Positions 56,347 to 63,203 of a stretch of 63,203 nucleotides of DNA are shown piece by piece. Under the pieces are notes generated by a model, which saw only the letters and a program-made list of their open reading frames with translations, made no database searches and was not told the DNA's origin. The position numbers and the translations under genes are program-made. Source of the stretch: Accumulibacter sp. Its GTDB lineage: Bacteria; Pseudomonadota; Gammaproteobacteria; Burkholderiales; Rhodocyclaceae. Each line of letters opens with the position of its first letter. Within the stretch, counting starts at the first letter, position 1. Location: positions 1 through 63,203 of the forward strand of contig JAFLDO010000029.1 of NCBI GenBank assembly GCA_017302455.1. Reading direction: 5' to 3'.

Positions 56347-56386
56347 TTTCAGCTTCACTGTTACAGTGAGTCAGCGGGCTACCACC

Positions 56387-58294
56387 ATGTTCTTTGATGC
56401 CGTTCGCAACAACAAGAGAGTTGTCCAGGTATTTCTTGCCCTGATTACCTTACCCTTTGCCTTCTGGGGCGTTGACTCGTACGTGCGCAACAGTGGGGCG
56501 GGAACCGATCTGGCGAGTGTCGGCGATTCCAAGATCACGCGGCCGCAGTTCGATCAGGCCTGGCGGGTTCAGCAGGATCGCATGCGGCAAGTGCTCGGTG
56601 CCAATTTCCGGCCCGAGTCGATGAATACCCCGGAAGCCAAACTGGCGGTCCTCAACTCCTTGGTGGATCAGCGCCTTTTGTTGATCGAGGCGGCGAAAGA
56701 TCGACTCGCCGTAGGCGACGATCTATTGCGTGAAGTGATCGGCAAGATCCCGGCCTTGCAGGAGAACGGACAGTTCTCGCTGGCTCGCTACCGGGCGGTG
56801 CTGGCCGCGCAGGGCATGTCGCAGTCGCAGTTCGAGGCACAGGTTCGTCAGGATCTCACGCTCCAGCAGTTGGTGGCGGCGATTGGTGATACGGGCATCG
56901 CCAGCACGACCACGGCCGACGCGATGCTGCGCATACAATCCGAGGAGCGACAGGTTGCGGAGTTGCGATTTTCTCCCGATCAGTTTCTCGAGCGGGTGCA
57001 AGTCGATCCGGCCGCCGTGCGGAAGTTCTATGACGACAATGCGAACCGCTTTGAAATTGCCGAGCAGGCAAAGGCCGAGTTCGTCGTGCTGTCTCTCGAT
57101 GGTCTGCTTGAGAAAGCCAAGGTCAGCGATGCGGAAGTGACGGGTTGGTATGAAAGCCACAAGGATCGCTACCAGCAACCCGAGGAAAGGCGTGCTAGCC
57201 ACATTCTGATCCTGGCCAACGCGGACGTGGATAGAGAGAAGGCGAGGGCGAAAGCGGAAGAGGTGCTGAAGGAGATCCAGAAGTCGCCGGGCAGATTTGC
57301 CGAATTGGCCAAGCAGCACTCCCAGGATCCTGGCTCGGCGGAGAAAGGGGGCGATCTTGGTTTCTTTGGCCGCGGCATGATGGTCAAGGCGTTTGAAGAT
57401 ACCGTCTTCAAGGCCCAGGAGAATGAGGTGTCCGGGCTGGTACAGTCGGAATTCGGCTACCACATCATCAAGGTGACGGGCATCAAGGTTGGCACGCAGC
57501 GTGCGTTGGTCGACGTGCGTCCGGAGATCGAAGCGGAACTCAAGCGCCAGGCAGCATCGCGGCAGTTCGCAGAAGCGGCCGAGGCTTTCAGCAATCTGGT
57601 TTATGAGCAGCCGGACAGCCTGCAGCCGGCAGCCGATCGCTTCAAGGTGACAATCCAGCAGTCTGGCTGGCTGCCGCGCAACCCGCCTGTAGAGGCTCTG
57701 CCGGCGCTCGGCCAGCTGAATAGCCCGAAGGTTCTCGCCGCACTGTTTTCCGAGGACTCGCTGAAGAACAGGCGCAACACGGAAGCGGTGGAGATCGCGC
57801 CGAACACGCTTCTGGCGGCACGTGTCATCGAGCATCGACCGGCGACCGTCAGACCGTTCGATACCGTCAAGACGGAGATCGAGGCTAGCCTGAAGACTCA
57901 GGAGGCGGCGGCATTGGCGCGCAAGGCTGGTGAGGCGCAACTCGGCCAGTTGCAGCAAGGCGCTGAGAGCAAGGTCGCCTGGGGCCCGGCAAGGGAGGTT
58001 TCCCGGATCGAGTCTCGGCAGTTGCCGGCGGTAGCGCTGAAAGCGATCTTCAAGGCGAATGTTGGCAAGCTGCCTGCGTACGCCGGCGCTGAAGTGGGCG
58101 GTGGCAACTACGTGCTGTACAAGATCATGCGCGTAAGCCACCCTGAGAAGGTCGACGACAAGAGGCGTGCAGCACTCCAACGGGAGCAGGAAACGATCCT
58201 CGCTCAAGAGGACTTCGCTGCCTATCTTGCGGGTTTGCGGCTCCGTTACAAAATCGATATCAACAAGTCGGCGCTCGAGAGCAAGGAACGTTAG
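56387..58294 (+). CDS. ppiD: PpiD, membrane-anchored periplasmic chaperone / peptidyl-prolyl isomerase
   Basis: 635 residues from ATG 56387; a GTG seven codons upstream is disfavoured because PpiD proteins begin MFFDAVRNNKRVVQ-like. One N-terminal membrane helix (VVQVFLALITLPFAFWGV) anchors it. A SurA-like N-domain follows, then a parvulin domain (RRASHILILANADVDREKAR to SGLVQSEFGYHIIKVTGI, about 272-375) and the C-terminal domain. It assists outer-membrane and periplasmic protein folding near the Sec translocon. Confidence 0.93.
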   Translation: MFFDAVRNNKRVVQVFLALITLPFAFWGVDSYVRNSGAGTDLASVGDSKITRPQFDQAWRVQQDRMRQVLGANFRPESMNTPEAKLAVLNSLVDQRLLLIEAAKDRLAVGDDLLREVIGKIPALQENGQFSLARYRAVLAAQGMSQSQFEAQVRQDLTLQQLVAAIGDTGIASTTTADAMLRIQSEERQVAELRFSPDQFLERVQVDPAAVRKFYDDNANRFEIAEQAKAEFVVLSLDGLLEKAKVSDAEVTGWYESHKDRYQQPEERRASHILILANADVDREKARAKAEEVLKEIQKSPGRFAELAKQHSQDPGSAEKGGDLGFFGRGMMVKAFEDTVFKAQENEVSGLVQSEFGYHIIKVTGIKVGTQRALVDVRPEIEAELKRQAASRQFAEAAEAFSNLVYEQPDSLQPAADRFKVTIQQSGWLPRNPPVEALPALGQLNSPKVLAALFSEDSLKNRRNTEAVEIAPNTLLAARVIEHRPATVRPFDTVKTEIEASLKTQEAAALARKAGEAQLGQLQQGAESKVAWGPAREVSRIESRQLPAVALKAIFKANVGKLPAYAGAEVGGGNYVLYKIMRVSHPEKVDDKRRAALQREQETILAQEDFAAYLAGLRLRYKIDINKSALESKER

Positions 58295-58324
58295 GAGTCT
58301 GCGTTCCCCTCGACTGGCAGCACA

Positions 58325-58355
58325 ACAAAAAAAACCCCGCCGTAGCGGGGTTTTG
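58325..58355. terminator. Bidirectional terminator between ppiD and groL
   Basis: Symmetric hairpin with arms AAAACCCCGC and GCGGGGTTTT around CGTA (58331-58354), with A-rich and T-rich flanks on either side. It can end transcription from both convergent genes. Confidence 0.92.
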
Positions 58356-58387
58356 TGTGCCCGGCAGAGCGGCCGGGATTGCAGAGC

Positions 58388-60061
<1,674 letters not shown>

Positions 60062-60112
60062 TTAGTGATTTAGTCGTAAAACAGAAAACGGATGGCGGGG
60101 ATGACGGGGCGC

Positions 60113-60403
60113 CTAGGCCTCGATGACGCCCATGATGTCTTCCTCGCGCATGACCAGCAACTCATCCCCGTCAACCTTCACGGTCTGACCAGCGTACTTG
60201 CCAAAGAGGACGCGGTCGCCGACCTTTACGGCGAGCGCGCGGACGCTGCCATCTTCGAGTATCTTGCCATTCCCGACCGCGCGAATCTCGCCTTGGTCAG
60301 GTTTTTCCGCGGCGGTGTCGGGGATGACGATACCTGATGCGGTTTTGCGCTCTTCTTCGAGGCGTTTGACAATCACGCGATCATGCAACGGGCGAATTTT
60401 CAT
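60113..60403 (-). CDS. groS: GroES co-chaperonin
   Basis: 96 residues. [20 protein letters not shown] is the family N-terminus; the mobile loop [20 protein letters not shown] is intact. Start has AAGGAG. Preceded by CIRCE and a sigma70 promoter. Confidence 0.99.
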   Translation of the reverse strand: MKIRPLHDRVIVKRLEEERKTASGIVIPDTAAEKPDQGEIRAVGNGKILEDGSVRALAVKVGDRVLFGKYAGQTVKVDGDELLVMREEDIMGVIEA

Positions 60404-60487
60404 GTAGCTTCTCCTTGGGTTAAGAGCAAAAAAGAACTGTGATCCACAGGTCCAACAGCCATGGGTCGCTAGACTGCTCTGGGTCTG

Positions 60488-60514
60488 TTAGCACTCAAGG
60501 CTAACGAGTGCTAA
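60488..60514. promoter_or_regulatory. CIRCE operator upstream of groES
   Basis: TTAGCACTC, 9-bp spacer, GAGTGCTAA: a perfect match to the HrcA-binding consensus. It overlaps the end of the -10 and the start region of the groES promoter, so HrcA should repress groESL until heat shock. Confidence 0.96.
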
Positions 60515-60542
60515 TAATAGCGTCGAGGATCAAAGAATTCAA
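60514..60542 (-). promoter_or_regulatory. Sigma70 promoter of groES-groL
   Basis: On the minus strand: TTGAAT (60542-60537), 17-bp spacer, TATTAT (60519-60514). No sigma32-type -10 (CCCCAT-like) is seen, so regulation rests on CIRCE/HrcA. Confidence 0.8.
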
Positions 60543-60806
60543 GCCCTGCCCTAGCCGATTCTGGAATTGCCGTGATGCCGGTTGGTCGTACGGGGTGATT
60601 CTTACCACAGCAGCCAGCGTACGAGTCCGTAGCCGCCCTGAGCCGTGCGAGCGCGTGGCGGAGTGGGGTAGTATTCACGTCGCTTGCCGGAGCGGCCGCG
60701 CGCTGCCTCGTCGGCGCGGCCAAGGCGGCGACAGCGCACCGGGGCCAGGTGCTGCCAGCCGGTGTCGTTTCGGGACTGTTCCTGCAATCGTGGTTAGGGG
60801 GTGGAT

Positions 60807-62220
<1,414 letters not shown>

Positions 62221-62536
62221 TCACACCCTCCTCCAATGAACGACAAACCACAAAACGAAAGATACAAGGGGTGGGGCGCCCGAAGGGCTCAGCTTGGGGT
62301 GCCGGGGCCCCGTTCCACACGAAACGGACTAAACCCGCTCATTCCTTACGCCGGAGGACGAAGAGAGCCAGGGTCTCGCCACTCGGATGTCAAAGTGGCG
62401 TGAGCCCAGGATCCTTGCCCGGATGTCGTCATCCCAAGCCGCTCTCTTGCGCTTCATGCGTAGCCGGTTGTCAACCATGTAACTTCTCAGAAAGTGGTGG
62501 AACTTTCCCGTGCATGTAGCTGTTAACTGTGCTTAA

Positions 62537-63133
62537 ATGCGCTGGATGCTTTCGCCGCCAGCCAGATTCCCATTTGAGTTGCCCTCGCCGCTGCCGGAGG
62601 ACGGCTTGCCGTGGTTGCGGTCACTGGTCGCGCGTCTCGACCAGCTTGCTGGCGAGAATGCCGAACTGAAGGAACGGGTGTTGCAGCAGGCCGAAACGAT
62701 TCGGGAGTTGCGGGACGAGATTGCCGTGCTCAAGGGTCAGATGGGTCGGCCAGCGATGAAGCCGAGCCGGATGGACGAGGAGATGGACAAGGACAAGAAT
62801 AACCCGACCGGCGGCAGAGGGCGTGGCAAATACCGTAATTCTGGTCAGCCGGCGAAGACCGCCCGCCTCGACATTCATGAAGAGCGCACGATGGCAGTCA
62901 ACGACGTGCCGGAAGGTTCGCGCTTTCTCGGCCACCGCGCCTTCACGGTGCAGGACCTGAGGATCGGGCCGCACAACACCCGCTTCCTGCTCGAACGGTG
63001 GGCGACCCCGGACGGCCGGGTACTCACGGCGGCCTGCCCGCCGGATCTGGGCGGACTGCATTTCGGTCCGGGCCTGTGTTACGTCCCGCGATATCTGGAA
63101 CTCTTCAACCCGAGCCATTCGAGGTTGAGATGA
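62537..63133 (+). pseudogene. IS66-family transposase, N-terminal part only
   Basis: 198 codons. A leucine-zipper-like region (LVARLDQLAGENAELKERVL then QQAETIRELRDEIAVLKGQM) is followed by GRPAMKPS, a Lys/Gly-rich linker, and the IS66 zinc-ribbon-region phrase PEGSRFLGHRAFTVQDLRIG. It breaks off at about HFGPGLCYV and then stops. Full IS66 TnpC is around 450-520 residues with a downstream DDE domain, so most of the protein is missing. A strong inverted repeat follows at 63141. Confidence 0.75.
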
Positions 63134-63140
63134 TGGCAAA

Positions 63141-63187
63141 GTCCCACGCTGACGCCGGAAGAAGAGGTTCCGGCGTCAGCGTGGGAC
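63141..63187. repeat. 20-bp perfect inverted repeat with 7-nt loop
   Basis: Arms 63141-63160 (GTCCCACGCTGACGCCGGAA) and 63168-63187 are exact reverse complements. It lies 7 bp after the stop of the IS66 fragment. It could be a strong hairpin terminator without a T run, a REP-like element, or a junction formed when the IS66 copy was truncated. Confidence 0.9.
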
Positions 63188-63203
63188 GAGAGGGCTAGAA
63201 GGG

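Noticed and set aside
60520-60560. Heat-shock sigma32 promoter at groES
   Set aside because: A CTTGAA-like -35 exists, but no CCCCAT-type -10 at the right distance; the sigma70 pair with 17-bp spacing plus CIRCE explains the region.

Overview
The window is a GC-rich chromosomal segment of a betaproteobacterium. The order rpsF-priB-rpsR-rplI-dnaB, the tig-clpP-clpX-lon block, HrcA/CIRCE-type groES-groL, and a fatty acid cis/trans isomerase next to type IV pilus genes fit the Rhodocyclales, perhaps close to Candidatus Accumulibacter. The taxon is an inference from gene content; no database was searched.

Layout. 1-4727: the tip of a minus-strand gene, then a tightly coupled operon of aldehyde dehydrogenase, Tat-signal small subunit, GMC alcohol oxidoreductase and lipase-like hydrolase. 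It resembles the LaoABC long-chain alcohol oxidation module. 4905-14437: a type IV pilus minor-pilin operon (pilE-like, fimT-like, pilV, pilW, pilX, an oversized pilY1) ending in a TonB-C-domain protein with a non-ATG start. 14607-20915: fatty acid cis/trans isomerase, a secreted beta-propeller protein, and a convergent acyl-CoA synthetase.

21412-39879: a complete type I-E CRISPR-Cas locus. A WYL regulator overlaps cas3; then come cas8e, cse2, cas7e, cas5e, cas6e, cas1 and cas2, a 67-bp leader carrying a perfect boxA antitermination motif, and an array of 145 repeats and 144 spacers. All parts read in one direction. The array ends 29 bp from a truncated ParE/RelE-type toxin with an intact antitoxin, followed by a cas4 fragment, a gene type I-E systems do not carry. 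This stretch therefore looks like a boundary of mobile or defence debris before the housekeeping block.

40858-60542: housekeeping genes. These are the ribosomal/primosome/replicative helicase operon; a minus-strand group (transglutaminase-like protein with Ser at the expected catalytic Cys, PhoH-PIN protein, Bcp-type peroxiredoxin, PQQ-type sugar dehydrogenase); hemolysin III; tig-clpP-clpX-lon; tRNA-Val and tRNA-Asp; ppiD; and divergent groES-groL with a perfect CIRCE and a sigma70 promoter. 60807-63203: insertion-sequence territory, with an IS110-family element that cuts a short gene and has a structured non-coding region upstream of its transposase, then a truncated IS66-type transposase followed by a 20-bp perfect inverted repeat.

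The most interesting observations concern the CRISPR locus: the boxA leader in front of an 8.8-kb untranslated array, the coupled WYL regulator with an upstream palindrome, spacer pairs taken from overlapping or homologous targets, the variable last base of the repeat, and the foreign cas4 relic. The possible guide-RNA region of the IS110 element comes next.
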